A DNA stretch of 45,996 nucleotides, taken from CAZGOM01 sp964542875 (GTDB lineage: Bacteria; Planctomycetota; Phycisphaerae; Phycisphaerales; Phycisphaeraceae). The notes beneath the pieces were generated by a model that was given only the letters and a program-made list of their open reading frames with translations, did no database searches and was not told where the DNA came from. The stretch is from positions 1 through 45,996 of the forward strand of contig CAZIWA010000032.1 of assembly GCA_964542875.1 (NCBI GenBank). The letters are read 5' to 3'. A program made the translations under genes and the position numbers. Of the stretch, positions 15,811 to 24,325 are shown in pieces; within the stretch, counting starts at the first letter, position 1; every line of letters begins with the position of its first letter.

Positions 15811-17007
15811 ATGAAACTTAATTCCTTTGTTGTTGCAGCAGAAACCCGCCCGGGCGTGTTGACCTGGGCGGCGGCGGATTATTCGCGGGCCAAGGGGGTG
15901 GAGAAGGTTCGGGTGATCCATGAGATGACCCGGTCGGACACATTTGATGCATGCCGGGTGGAGTTTTCGATGGATAACGGGGCGACCTGGAGCGGGATGC
16001 GGGAGATCAAGGCGCATGAGGCGCGGTCGACAGGGATGTTTCGGATCATCCGGCGCCAAGGGGTGGTGGATGTGAAAAAGGATCGATTTTTGCTGGTTTA
16101 CAACGAAGGGCTGTTGCCGACGGACAACCCCAAAGAGGGGATGAAGCAGTGGTATCTGAGGTATGAGGTGTCGGTGGACGGCGGGCGGAGCGCTCTGGTG
16201 AATGAGCAGGTGGTGGAGAAGGGTTTTTATGCGGAGCACCCGCTTAATGGGGTGTTTACGGGGCGCAACAGCGCGATGATCGGGGATTACACGTGCAAGC
16301 CGATTTTTTTGAAGTCCGGAAAGATTCTGGCGCCGTTCCAGGCTTCGGGGCTGGGGCCGACGTTTGAATACCACAACCCTTCCGGGGCGCTGACGTTTCA
16401 TCAGGCAGGGGTGCTGCACGGGGTGTGGCGTGAGGATGGCGGGGTGACGTGGGAGAAGAGCGTGCAGGTGCCGCTTTCGCATGAGCGATCGACCCGCGGG
16501 GCGATTGAGCCGACATTGATGGAGTTTGGGGAGGGACGGGTGCTGATGGTGTGCCGGGGGAGCAATGATGTGAGCCCGTGGCTGGAGGGGCGCCGGTGGT
16601 ACACGGTTTCGGAGGATGGCGGGCTGACGTGGAGCTCCCTGGAGCCGTGGCGATGGAAGGGTGGGGAGGCGTTTTATTCGCCCAGCAGCTGCTCGCAACT
16701 GGTGAGGCATTCTTCGGGCAAGGTGTTCTGGTTCGGGAATATCAGCCCGGAGAACACGCGGGGGAATCTGCCGCGGCGGCCGATGGTGTGCGTGGAGGTG
16801 TGCCCGGAGACGCTGATGTTGAAAAAAGAGACCCTCTTCGTGGTCGATGACAGGCGGCCGACGGATGATGAAGGAGTGCTGCTTTCAAACTTTTCAGTGC
16901 ATGAGGACCGGGTGACGGGGGAGCTGATTTTGAACATGAGCCGGTTGTTTGCGGGCAAGCCGCGGGATTGGACGAGCCATGCGTATGAGTATCGGATCGA
17001 GGTGTGA
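15811..17007 (+). CDS. Sialidase/BNR-repeat family protein
   Basis: A 398-residue six-bladed-propeller-type protein. Four Asp-box (BNR) motifs are visible: SMDNGATWSG, SVDGGRSAL (degenerate), REDGGVTWEKS and SEDGGLTWSSL, spaced as in exo-alpha-sialidase-like proteins. The middle contains GRNSAMIGDYTCKPIF and ERSTRGAIEPTLMEFGEGRVLMVCRGS, typical of planctomycete 'sialidase superfamily' members that probably act on, or bind, complex glycans. The catalytic Arg triad cannot be assigned by eye. ATG 15811 is used; the upstream ATGs at 15748 and 15751 add a charged leader without signal-peptide character. No export signal is seen at the chosen start. Possibly functionally linked to the heparinase gene 2 kb away. 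Confidence 0.8.
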   Translation: MKLNSFVVAAETRPGVLTWAAADYSRAKGVEKVRVIHEMTRSDTFDACRVEFSMDNGATWSGMREIKAHEARSTGMFRIIRRQGVVDVKKDRFLLVYNEGLLPTDNPKEGMKQWYLRYEVSVDGGRSALVNEQVVEKGFYAEHPLNGVFTGRNSAMIGDYTCKPIFLKSGKILAPFQASGLGPTFEYHNPSGALTFHQAGVLHGVWREDGGVTWEKSVQVPLSHERSTRGAIEPTLMEFGEGRVLMVCRGSNDVSPWLEGRRWYTVSEDGGLTWSSLEPWRWKGGEAFYSPSSCSQLVRHSSGKVFWFGNISPENTRGNLPRRPMVCVEVCPETLMLKKETLFVVDDRRPTDDEGVLLSNFSVHEDRVTGELILNMSRLFAGKPRDWTSHAYEYRIEV

Positions 17008-17020
17008 AGGGGGGCAGAAA

Positions 17021-17052
17021 TTACGAGTTATGAAGTATGAATTATGAAGTGA
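17021..17052 (+). repeat. Short AT-rich dispersed repeat (TTACGAGTTATGAAGTATGAATTATGAAG type)
   Basis: TTACGAGTTATGA and GTATGAATTATGA lie just after the sialidase-like gene. The related string TTACGAATTATGA(A) occurs after the DUF1501 gene (27182-27195), and TTACGAATTATGG lies upstream of prfC (36953-36965). All are AT-rich and stand out against GC-rich surroundings. Confidence 0.5.
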
Positions 17053-17152
17053 AGAGTGTTTTGAAATCGTGGCGTTTTTAGGGGATACGATGTCAATAGA
17101 GAGCGGACGTTTTTTCGCGACTATTGAGGTATTGGTCCAGCGCCGTGATGCC

Positions 17153-17158
17153 TATAGT
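17153..17158 (+). promoter_or_regulatory. Candidate -10 of the PQQ-propeller operon
   Basis: TATAGT lies 40 bases before the ATG at 17199. Seventeen bases upstream stands TATTGG, a poor -35. This is the best AT-rich promoter-like site in the gap. Confidence 0.3.
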
Positions 17159-17198
17159 AAATCAGGTTGAAGGCAGTTCTTTATCCTGGGGAATCAAG

Positions 17199-19430
17199 AT
17201 GCAAATGAGAAAAGTTGCTGGATGGGCGTGTTTGTGGGCTGGTATGGTATTGTCGGCTGGTGTTGCCCACGGGCAGGCGGTGACTGTGGCGGGAACCGGG
17301 GCTGGCAACAAAGCGCCAGGCAAGCAGGAAGGGGAACTGCTTACGCGGGTTTGGCGCAGTTCTTATGGCGGCGGCGTCCGGAGTGGGCCGCTGACGGCGC
17401 GAGACGGGTTTGTTTACGTGTGCCTGGGGAATGCGGATGTCCGGGTGCGCAAGATCAATGCTGAGACCGGGAAAGAGGCGTGGGCGACGCCGGTTGTTGC
17501 GGATGCCAGCCGGGCAGGGGTGGCGTCCAACGGCGAAGTGGCGATCTATACCACGGATGAAGACAAGAGCAGAATCATCGGGTTGGACGATAAGACGGGA
17601 GAGAGCCGGTGGACGGTGACCGCAGGGGCGAAGGCCCAGAGCGAGGGGTGCTTTCTGGAGGGGCTGTATGTGGCGGCGACAGATGATGGGGAGGTGTATG
17701 GAATTGAATGGGCGACGGGCAAAATCCGCTGGCAGGTGAAGCCGGGCGGAGTGGTGAAGGCGCGGCCTGTGGTGTTTGATAAACGCATGATCGTGGCGGT
17801 GACTGAGGCAGGACACGTGTGGGGGCTGGACCCGGCGACGGGCAAGACGGTGGAGAGCATTGAACTGGGGATGAAGGTGCGGGGCAATCCGGCGATTTTT
17901 CAGTCCAGTCTGCTGGTGGGGGTGACGGAGAACCGGCCTCGGGCCAAGGGGCAAAACCCGACAGAGATCGAGTCTGTGATATCAGTGAGCATGCACGAGA
18001 AAAAGATCGTTGCGCAATGGTCGGGGGATGGAGGATTAAGTGATGAGATTCCGGTGGATGAATCGCGTGCGTATGTGGTGGATGGGGAACGGGTGATTGC
18101 GATAACGCCGTATGCGCAGAATGTGGAGTGGGAATACACGCCCAAGACCGGGCGAGGCGCGTACCCGATTTTTTTGAAAGACCGGCTGGTGTTTGGAGTG
18201 CTGTCGGGCATTGAGCCTGGGGTGAGCGTAATCGGGCGTCAGAATGGGGTGTTGATGGAGAGCCGGGCAAGCGGCGCCATGACCCTGTTGGCGGAGCCCA
18301 ATCAGATATGCGTTTGCGGCGACATGGTGGTGATGTTCAACCGGTATGAGATGGAGGGCAGGAAGATTGCTCCAAGCGGGGTCGGCGAGGCCGTTGCGAC
18401 CGCGAACCCGGCGTGGTCAGAAGAGGTGCAGGGGCTTAAGGCGCGGACGGAACTGAGATTGGTGGAGGTGAGCCATGGGACGAGGGTGATTGCGATGGAT
18501 CTTGTTCTGACGAATTCCAACAATCACTACCTGAGGTTTGACTATCCCCGAGCGTGGCTTAAGACGCAGGTGATGGACGAGAAGGGGAATCTATTGAAAG
18601 GGCCGTCAGCAGGGGCGTTCAGCGGGTTTGTGACGGAGCCTGAGGTGATTGTGATACCGGGCAAGAGCGAGCTTAAGTTTGAGATATCGGTGTGGGGATG
18701 GGGACTCTCGCCTGATTCGGGCGGAATGCTGGTGACCAATACGGAAGCGTGGCAGATACCCAAAGACGGCAAAGACTACTACGTGAGAGTGGCGCTGGGG
18801 GTGTCGGACGTGTCGGGATCGCCATTTGGCCATGAGATCGAGGGGAAAAAAGCCTGGAATGGACGGTTGGAACTGCCGGTGGTGAAAGTGCCCATGAAGG
18901 GGTCGGCGATGAGCCCGGAGGAAGTGACGCGGTTGATTGACAAGTATGGGCCGGAGTTGGTTAAAGGCCAAGGTGCGCGGGCAGAAGAGGCGATGAGGGT
19001 GCTATCGTTTATCGATGATCCGCGGCTGACGGCGATTTATGTCAAAGCGATGGATGTGAACAACTATCAAATGCGATTCACAGCGCTTGAAAGGCTCAGC
19101 CGGATTCCGGGTGATGAGGCGCTCAAAGGAATCCAGAAAGGGATGAATCTGCGGGATGGAATCGGCTCCGACAATCTTCGGCACAGCACGGCGGTGGCGT
19201 TGGCGAGAAGCCCGCATCCAGATGCGAAAAAACTGCTCCTGACCATGCGTAATGACTCCTATCTGGGCGTGCGGCTGACGGTGATCCAAACACTGGTGGT
19301 GAAGGGAAACCCCATTGCCAGGGAGTTGGGGGAATCGATGTTGAACGATTCGGATGACATGGTTCGGGGCGAGGCCAGGCGATTGCTGGATGAAGCGGGT
19401 TACGGTGGAACTGGCGCGAAGACGAAGTGA
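17199..19430 (+). CDS. Exported PQQ-like beta-propeller protein with C-terminal HEAT-like repeats
   Basis: A 743-residue protein with a clear signal peptide (MQMRKVAGWACLWAGMVLSAGVAHGQA). Residues about 45-420 hold repeated PQQ-type blades: VRKINAETGKEAW, IIGLDDKTGESRW, VYGIEWATGKIRW and VWGLDPATGKTVES. A beta-sandwich-like region follows (about 425-570: NNHYLRFDYPRAWL ... KDYYVRVALGV) and is shared with the next gene. The last 170 residues are helical repeats of HEAT type (DPRLTAIYVKAMDV, MRFTALERLSRIPG, SYLGVRLTVIQTLV, DDMVRGEARRLLDEAG). No dehydrogenase residues can be assigned, so a scaffold or sensor role is as likely as an enzyme. GGGGA nine bases upstream supports the start. The next gene starts 30 bp downstream. 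Confidence 0.85.
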   Translation: MQMRKVAGWACLWAGMVLSAGVAHGQAVTVAGTGAGNKAPGKQEGELLTRVWRSSYGGGVRSGPLTARDGFVYVCLGNADVRVRKINAETGKEAWATPVVADASRAGVASNGEVAIYTTDEDKSRIIGLDDKTGESRWTVTAGAKAQSEGCFLEGLYVAATDDGEVYGIEWATGKIRWQVKPGGVVKARPVVFDKRMIVAVTEAGHVWGLDPATGKTVESIELGMKVRGNPAIFQSSLLVGVTENRPRAKGQNPTEIESVISVSMHEKKIVAQWSGDGGLSDEIPVDESRAYVVDGERVIAITPYAQNVEWEYTPKTGRGAYPIFLKDRLVFGVLSGIEPGVSVIGRQNGVLMESRASGAMTLLAEPNQICVCGDMVVMFNRYEMEGRKIAPSGVGEAVATANPAWSEEVQGLKARTELRLVEVSHGTRVIAMDLVLTNSNNHYLRFDYPRAWLKTQVMDEKGNLLKGPSAGAFSGFVTEPEVIVIPGKSELKFEISVWGWGLSPDSGGMLVTNTEAWQIPKDGKDYYVRVALGVSDVSGSPFGHEIEGKKAWNGRLELPVVKVPMKGSAMSPEEVTRLIDKYGPELVKGQGARAEEAMRVLSFIDDPRLTAIYVKAMDVNNYQMRFTALERLSRIPGDEALKGIQKGMNLRDGIGSDNLRHSTAVALARSPHPDAKKLLLTMRNDSYLGVRLTVIQTLVVKGNPIARELGESMLNDSDDMVRGEARRLLDEAGYGGTGAKTK

Positions 19431-19460
19431 GATTTTGGCGGATCAATCCGGAGGTTTCTT

Positions 19461-21125
19461 ATGATGGCGAATGCGCAGTTTGGGATGTTGTGCGTTCTGG
19501 TGATGTTTGCGGGGTGGGCAAGCGGGTGCGCGGGATACGAGAAGAGTGTAGAGGCGGAAGGTAAAAAGCCAGAAAAAGTAGTGGCGGCTGCTGAGCAGAA
19601 GGCGCCGACGGCCAGGCGGCTGTGGACGTCGGAATTTAACTATCAGGAACTGGATTGCATGCCGGTGGTGCGGCGTGGGTTTGTTTACGTCGGGGTGAAT
19701 GCAGACGCGGTGTGTTTCAAGAAGGTCGATGTCGTGACGGGGAAAGAGGCGTGGGCAGTGCCGGGAGAGAAAGTGAACCGGGGCGGGGTGGAGGTGTATG
19801 GGAATGTGGTGGTGTATGGTTCGGGAAACATGCTCAAGGGGCGGGATGAGGCGACGGGAAAGGAGTTGTGGGCGACGAAGTTGGATGGAGAGGCTTATGG
19901 CACTGCACCCGGTGTAAATGGCGTGTTGTACGCGGTGACGGATAAGGGGGACGTTTACGCAGTGACGCCCAAGGATGGAAAGGTGCGATGGCAGGCGAAT
20001 GTCGAAGGGCCGCTGAGTTGTCTGCCGGTGATGTATCGGGATGAGATGGTGGCCGTGGTGACAGAGTCCGGGGTGGCGCATGTACTGGCACAGGAAAACG
20101 GAAGTCGTATATGGAGGATTGAACTGGGCGGTCCTGCGCGGACGCAGCCGGTGGTGTACCAGCGCTACATGCTGGTGGGGATTGGAGACGGGAATTATGA
20201 CGGCGCCAAGACAATGATGGCAGTATCGCTGTTTGACGGCGAAGTGGCCCAGCAGTGGGAGTCGCTGCACGGGTGGTCGCAAGAGGTTTTGGTGGATGAG
20301 GATTGTGCGTATTTGAGGGATATGACGTCTCTGGTGGTGATCGACCCAACAAAGCCCGGCGTGCTGTGGGAATATCCGGATGAGTTCGATCACCTGGGCC
20401 TGCCGGTGTTTATCGGCAGCGAAGTCGTGCTGCCCTTTAAGAATGAACGCAACCGGAGTAAGAGCGATCACGTGGTGTCGCTGAGAAGGCGTGGGGGAGA
20501 GCTTGTGGCGCGTGAAGAGAAAGGTGCGATTCCGATATTTGATGATCACATGCAGTATGGGCGCTGGGGTGATGTGATGGTGGTGATGTCAGGGGAAAAG
20601 CTGGAGGCGTGGCGCATCGGGGCGATGAAGCCGATGGAGCCCAGCGTGAAAGGCGCAGAGGAGGAGGCGTGGTCAGCGGTGGTGAATGAGATGCAGGGGC
20701 GATTGGTGGTGCGGGTGACGCAAGCCGCCAACGGGCAGGAGAAAGCGGAATTGTTTCTGGTTCTAAGGACTGGGGAAAGGAACGTCCAGATTGATTATGC
20801 AAGCCTGTGGGGTTCGCTGTGCGTGATCGACGCAGAGGGGAATGAGGTTCAGCCCAAGGAGAAATGGATGATGAACAGGTTGGGTGCTTTGGAGCCCAAG
20901 GAAGTCATTTTGCCGTTTAGATCAGAGCTTTGGCTGAATCTGGGAGGATTGGGATTCTGGGATGGATTGAACTGGAAAATCCCTGCGGATGGGAAGGATT
21001 ACTGGTTTCAAATGGTGCTTGGCGTGCCGGAAACAGAGGCTGACCGGCAGGAAGTGAAGCCTTGGGCAGGACGGCTGGATTTACCCGCAGTGAAGGCGCC
21101 GAGGGCAGGAAAAGCGGGTCAATAG
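19461..21125 (+). CDS. PQQ-like beta-propeller lipoprotein, paralogue of the preceding gene
   Basis: A 554-residue protein with a lipoprotein signal (LCVLVMFAGWASGC, candidate lipidated C23), so probably membrane-anchored and periplasm-facing. Blade motifs VDVVTGKEAW, GRDEATGKELW, VYAVTPKDGKVRW and VLAQENGSRIW align with those of the upstream protein. The C-terminal half repeats the same beta-sandwich domain (NVQIDYASLWGSL ... IPADGKDYWFQMVLGVPE ... WAGRLDLPAVKAP), but the HEAT-like tail is absent. GGAGG six bases before ATG 19461 fixes the start. The two genes clearly arose by tandem duplication and are co-transcribed. They may work as a pair, the lipoprotein as anchor. Substrate or partner unknown. 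Confidence 0.85.
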   Translation: MMANAQFGMLCVLVMFAGWASGCAGYEKSVEAEGKKPEKVVAAAEQKAPTARRLWTSEFNYQELDCMPVVRRGFVYVGVNADAVCFKKVDVVTGKEAWAVPGEKVNRGGVEVYGNVVVYGSGNMLKGRDEATGKELWATKLDGEAYGTAPGVNGVLYAVTDKGDVYAVTPKDGKVRWQANVEGPLSCLPVMYRDEMVAVVTESGVAHVLAQENGSRIWRIELGGPARTQPVVYQRYMLVGIGDGNYDGAKTMMAVSLFDGEVAQQWESLHGWSQEVLVDEDCAYLRDMTSLVVIDPTKPGVLWEYPDEFDHLGLPVFIGSEVVLPFKNERNRSKSDHVVSLRRRGGELVAREEKGAIPIFDDHMQYGRWGDVMVVMSGEKLEAWRIGAMKPMEPSVKGAEEEAWSAVVNEMQGRLVVRVTQAANGQEKAELFLVLRTGERNVQIDYASLWGSLCVIDAEGNEVQPKEKWMMNRLGALEPKEVILPFRSELWLNLGGLGFWDGLNWKIPADGKDYWFQMVLGVPETEADRQEVKPWAGRLDLPAVKAPRAGKAGQ

Positions 21126-21206
21126 GGCCGGGTTTTCCCCTTGAGAGACACTTTGGGGCGGGTGGTTCCTTCACTTTTGCCGTTGAAACATCTAAACTGC
21201 CGGGAT

Positions 21207-22904
21207 ATGCATTCACTGTTTGACGAGCGTAGATACCTGATTCCGTTTCGTGCGACACTTCTGCCGCAGATCTTTACTGATGTGCTGGTGATCGGCTCCG
21301 GGGTGGCCGGCATGCGGGCCGCGGTGGAAGCGGCCAAGCATGGCGAGGTGATCATTGCCGCTAAGGCGGATGTGCACCAATCCAATACGTCGTGGGCGCA
21401 GGGGGGGATTTCCGCAGTGTGGGATGCGGGGGACACGATTGAATCCCACTTCCAGGACACGCTGACGGCGGGCGCCGGGCTTTGCGATGAAGGTATCGTG
21501 AGAACCATCGTGGGCGGAGCGCCGGGGTGCATTCAGGAATTGATCGACTGGGGGATGCGCTTTGATCGTGTGGACGCTTTCGGCAAGGCGCTGCGGGGCT
21601 TGAGCGGTAACGGGACAATCGCGCTGGGCCGGGAAGGCGGGCATACCTTCTCGAGAATTCTGCACGCCGATGGCGATGCCACCGGACGTGAACTGGCCGT
21701 GACATTGGCGCGAAAGGTGAAAGAGACGGCGAACATCCGGATGTTCACCGATTGCTTCGTGCTGGACCTGATCACCATGGAGAGCGCACAGCCCAGGTGC
21801 CTGGGGGCGATCACCCACCATCCCAAATATGGTTTGCAGGTGATCTGGGCGCAGGCGACGATCCTGGCGTCCGGCGGATGCGGACAGGTTTATCGGGAAT
21901 CAACGAATCCCAGTGTCGCCACGGGTGACGGGCTGGCGATGGCGTACCGAGCGGGGGCGAAGCTGGCGGATATGTCGTTTATGCAGTTTCACCCCACGAC
22001 GCTGTATGTGGCGGGCGCGAGCCGGTCGCTGATCACCGAAGCCGTGAGGGGTGAAGGGGCGCACCTGATCGACAAAAATGGGTTCAGGTTCATGCCCGGG
22101 TGCCATGAACTGGCGGAGCTTGCGCCTCGTGATATCGTGACACGGGCGATTATCCACCAGATGGCGAAGACGAATTTTTCGCATGTGTACCTGGATGCAA
22201 GGCACATCGGCACGGCAAGATTCGCCGAGCGGTTTCCGGGCATCTTTGCGCTGTTGAAGAAATTCGACATTGACCCGGGGACGACGCCGATCCCGATTCA
22301 CCCTTCGGCGCACTACATGGTGGGCGGGGTGCTGACGGATGTGCAGGGGCGCACCAATGTGCAGGGCCTGTATGCGTGCGGCGAGGCCGCGTGTACGGGC
22401 CTCCACGGGGCCAACCGGCTGGCATCCAACTCGCTGCTTGAAGGCCTGGTGATGGGCAAGGTGGTTGGCGAGACATGCAGGGAATTGCTGGGCAGCCAGC
22501 CCACGCCGATGAAGATAATCTCCGATATCCGGCCTTCGGATCGATCCGAGCTGGATTTGGGCGACGTGCGGTCGAGCCTGCGCAGCGTGATGTGGCGACA
22601 CGTGGGCATCGAACGCGACGGGCAGCAACTGGCCGACGTGATGGATATGTTCGATTTCTGGGCGCGGTATACGCTGGACAAGATTTTCGACGACCGGCTG
22701 GGCTGGGAAGTGCAGAACTTATTGCTGGTGGGCGTGCTGATGACGCGATCCGCCCAGTGGAGGCGCGAAAGCCGGGGCACGCACTTCCGGCTGGATTACC
22801 CGCAACAGCGTGCGGAATACAAGGCGCATGATGTGTGGCAGCGCGGGCAGAGCGACCCGACCATGCAGCCGGTGGACGGAGCGATGGAGCAGGCGGGGGC
22901 GTGA
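21207..22904 (+). CDS. nadB: L-aspartate oxidase
   Basis: A 565-residue flavoenzyme that oxidises L-aspartate to iminoaspartate, the first step of de novo NAD synthesis. The FAD-binding Rossmann motif VIGSGVAGMRAA starts near residue 28. The succinate-dehydrogenase/fumarate-reductase-type signatures follow: TSWAQGGISAV, GREGGHTFSRILHADGDATGREL, LASGGCGQVYRESTNP, SFMQFHPTTL, ITEAVRGEGAHLID, PSAHYMVGGVLTD and GEAACTGLHGANRLASNSLLEGLVMG. The C-terminal helical domain is present. ATG 21207 gives the usual short N-terminus; the frame is open from a TTG at 21141. It follows the propeller genes by 81 bp, but no functional tie is evident. nadA and nadC are not in the window. Confidence 0.96.
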   Translation: MHSLFDERRYLIPFRATLLPQIFTDVLVIGSGVAGMRAAVEAAKHGEVIIAAKADVHQSNTSWAQGGISAVWDAGDTIESHFQDTLTAGAGLCDEGIVRTIVGGAPGCIQELIDWGMRFDRVDAFGKALRGLSGNGTIALGREGGHTFSRILHADGDATGRELAVTLARKVKETANIRMFTDCFVLDLITMESAQPRCLGAITHHPKYGLQVIWAQATILASGGCGQVYRESTNPSVATGDGLAMAYRAGAKLADMSFMQFHPTTLYVAGASRSLITEAVRGEGAHLIDKNGFRFMPGCHELAELAPRDIVTRAIIHQMAKTNFSHVYLDARHIGTARFAERFPGIFALLKKFDIDPGTTPIPIHPSAHYMVGGVLTDVQGRTNVQGLYACGEAACTGLHGANRLASNSLLEGLVMGKVVGETCRELLGSQPTPMKIISDIRPSDRSELDLGDVRSSLRSVMWRHVGIERDGQQLADVMDMFDFWARYTLDKIFDDRLGWEVQNLLLVGVLMTRSAQWRRESRGTHFRLDYPQQRAEYKAHDVWQRGQSDPTMQPVDGAMEQAGA

Positions 22905-22966
22905 GGAGGGGGAGGTCGCGTGTCCGGCGTCCCGTGTCAAGGGTTTGGGGTTCGGGGAATTGCTAT

Positions 22967-22987
22967 AGAACGCCCTGCGGGTGTTCT
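22967..22987 (+). terminator. Hairpin between nadB and the repeat-protein gene
   Basis: AGAACGCCC-tgc-GGGTGTTCT forms a nine-pair stem including one G:U, about 60 bases after the nadB stop. No T run follows, so termination is uncertain. Confidence 0.3.
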
Positions 22988-23081
22988 GGTTTGAAGGGGC
23001 TCTGGAGTTTGTTGCTTTTATCCGCAAGATTATTTGTGTGGGGTGCTTGCGCCTGCATGACGGCGAAAGTATCTTTCTTAT

Positions 23082-23856
23082 ATGCCTAAAGCTTTGTCCA
23101 TGAAATGGTTGGGTGTCTCGACGCTGGCCGCTGCGGTTTTGGCGTCGGGCACGGCGACGGCGATTGCCTGTGAAAACTGCGGGGGCAGTGTGTCCGGCAA
23201 GATGTGCGCCGAGATCAGCATGAACAATAATGAGCGGTTTCCCATTTCCAGCAACAACAACGAACGCTTTCCGCTTTCGAGCAATAACAACGAGAAATTC
23301 CCGATTTCCGGCAACAACAACGAACGGTTTCCGATCTCTGGGAACAACCATGAGAAGTTCCCGATTTCCGGCAACAACAATGAGCGGTTCCCGATCTCGG
23401 GCAACAACAACGAGAAGTTTCCGATCTCCGGCAACAACAACGAGCGTTTCCCGATCTCCGGGAACAACCATGAGAGGTTCCCGATCTCTGGTAACAATAA
23501 TGAGCGTTTCCCGATCTCCGGCAACAATAACGAGCGCTTCCCGATCTCGGGCAACAACAACGAGAAATTCCCGATTTCCGGCAACAACAACGAGCGTTNN
23601 NNNNNNNNNNNNNNNNNNNNNNNNNNNNNNNNNNNNNNNNNNNNNNNNNNNNNNNNNNNNNNNNNNNNNNNNNNNNNNNNNNNNNNNNNNNNNNNNNNTC
23701 CCGATCTCGGGCAACAACAGCGAGAAGTTCCCGATTTCCGGCAACAACAACGAGCGTTTCCCGATCTCGGGCAACAACAGCGAGAAGTTCCCGATTTCCG
23801 GCAACAACAACGAACGTTTCCCGATCTCCGGGAATAATCGGTCGGCGTGTGATTGA
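23082..23856 (+). CDS. Exported protein built of a tandem 10-residue repeat (interrupted by an assembly gap)
   Basis: The N-terminus is a signal peptide (MKWLGVSTLAAAVLASGTATAIA) followed by a short cysteine-bearing segment (CENCGGSVSGKMC). The rest repeats NNNE(R/K)FPISG: twelve full copies and a partial one precede the N gap at 23599-23698. Four more copies, some with NNSEK, follow it, then a NNRSACD end. Across the 100 N the frame appears to shift. I read this as a gap of unknown true length, not a real frameshift, because the same repeat resumes in another frame and ends at a clean stop (23856). The true copy number is therefore unknown (at least about 17). Regular 10-mers rich in Asn would suit a beta-solenoid or surface fibre, an inference only. 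ATG 23082 is used; ATG 23100 is possible. No family is recognised. Confidence 0.75.
23223..23838 (+). repeat. 30-bp coding tandem repeat
   Basis: The unit reads roughly AACAACAACGAGCGTTTCCC GATCTCCGGC and encodes NNNERFPISG. The third codon positions vary (gag/gaa, atc/att, tcc/tcg/tct), while the peptide is nearly constant, which points to selection on the protein. Two unit types (ER and EK) tend to alternate. The unit has no stop codon in several frames, so long spurious open frames appear on both strands. Confidence 0.9.
23599..23698. other. Assembly gap of 100 N within the tandem repeat
   Basis: Exactly 100 N, the usual placeholder for a scaffold gap of unknown size. It lies inside near-identical repeats, which explains the failed assembly. 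The reading frame on either side is not consistent with a real 100-bp spacing. Confidence 0.9.
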
Positions 23857-24325
23857 GCTTTAAGAGTGGTTGTTCGGACAATGCTTTAAAAAACGGAAAA
23901 CCTGCACGTGCGTGCAGGTTTTTTTGTTGAGCGAGGATTGGGGTAAAGAGTTAACCACCAAGTCACCGAGACACGAAACAAGAGAAGTGCAGATTTGGAA
24001 GGGGAATGTTTCGAAAAGAGCGGGGATGTTGACGCCAGTTCAGGAGTTCCAGGGATAACGCATCAACGAAGTGCTTTGAATAGAGAGTCACGAAAAAGAA
24101 CTTGGGTGTGGTGTGGCGGATGACCGGGAATTGAATTTCGGTTGTAAAACGGTAGGCCGGAGTTTATATGCGAAGCCCCGGCGGCAAGGAATACAAGATC
24201 GCCTGCGAGTTGGCGGGTGGCTAGAATACGGGTGGTAGATGAAACTTTCACCGCAATAGGGTGCACCTACGCGCGTTGGCCTTTGAACAACAGGCCTTTA
24301 GTGCTCCGGGGGCCAGGATGTGTTT
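23857..24325. other. Long intergenic region before the DUF1800 gene
   Basis: After the terminator (23897-23925) there is the string AACCACCAAGTCACCGAGAC (23953-23972), a type of run common in repetitive intergenic DNA of such genomes. The remainder looks unique. A possible -10, TAGAAT at 24222-24227 (context GGCTAGAATACGGG), lies about 100 bases before the DUF1800 start. The same TAGAATACG context recurs on the minus strand at 31061-31069. No convincing open frame or RNA gene is seen. Confidence 0.4.
23897..23925 (+). terminator. Intrinsic terminator of the repeat-protein gene
   Basis: AAAACCTGCACG-tg-CGTGCAGGTTTT followed by more T (to 23925) is a textbook stem with a U tract, 41 bases after the stop at 23856. 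It is the clearest terminator in the window. Confidence 0.88.

Noticed and set aside
23599..23698. True frameshift in the repeat gene
   Set aside because: The change of frame coincides exactly with a 100-N placeholder, so the gap length is not real evidence of a shift.
22719..23810. 363-codon minus-strand frame with LLLPEIGN-type repeats
   Set aside because: It is the reverse reading of the decapeptide repeat and of the end of nadB, with no start signal or signal peptide, and it spans the N gap.
23223..23838. Regular 30-bp direct repeats resembling a CRISPR array
   Set aside because: There are no unique spacers between units, the repeats are in frame behind a signal peptide, and they vary synonymously. 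It is a coding repeat.
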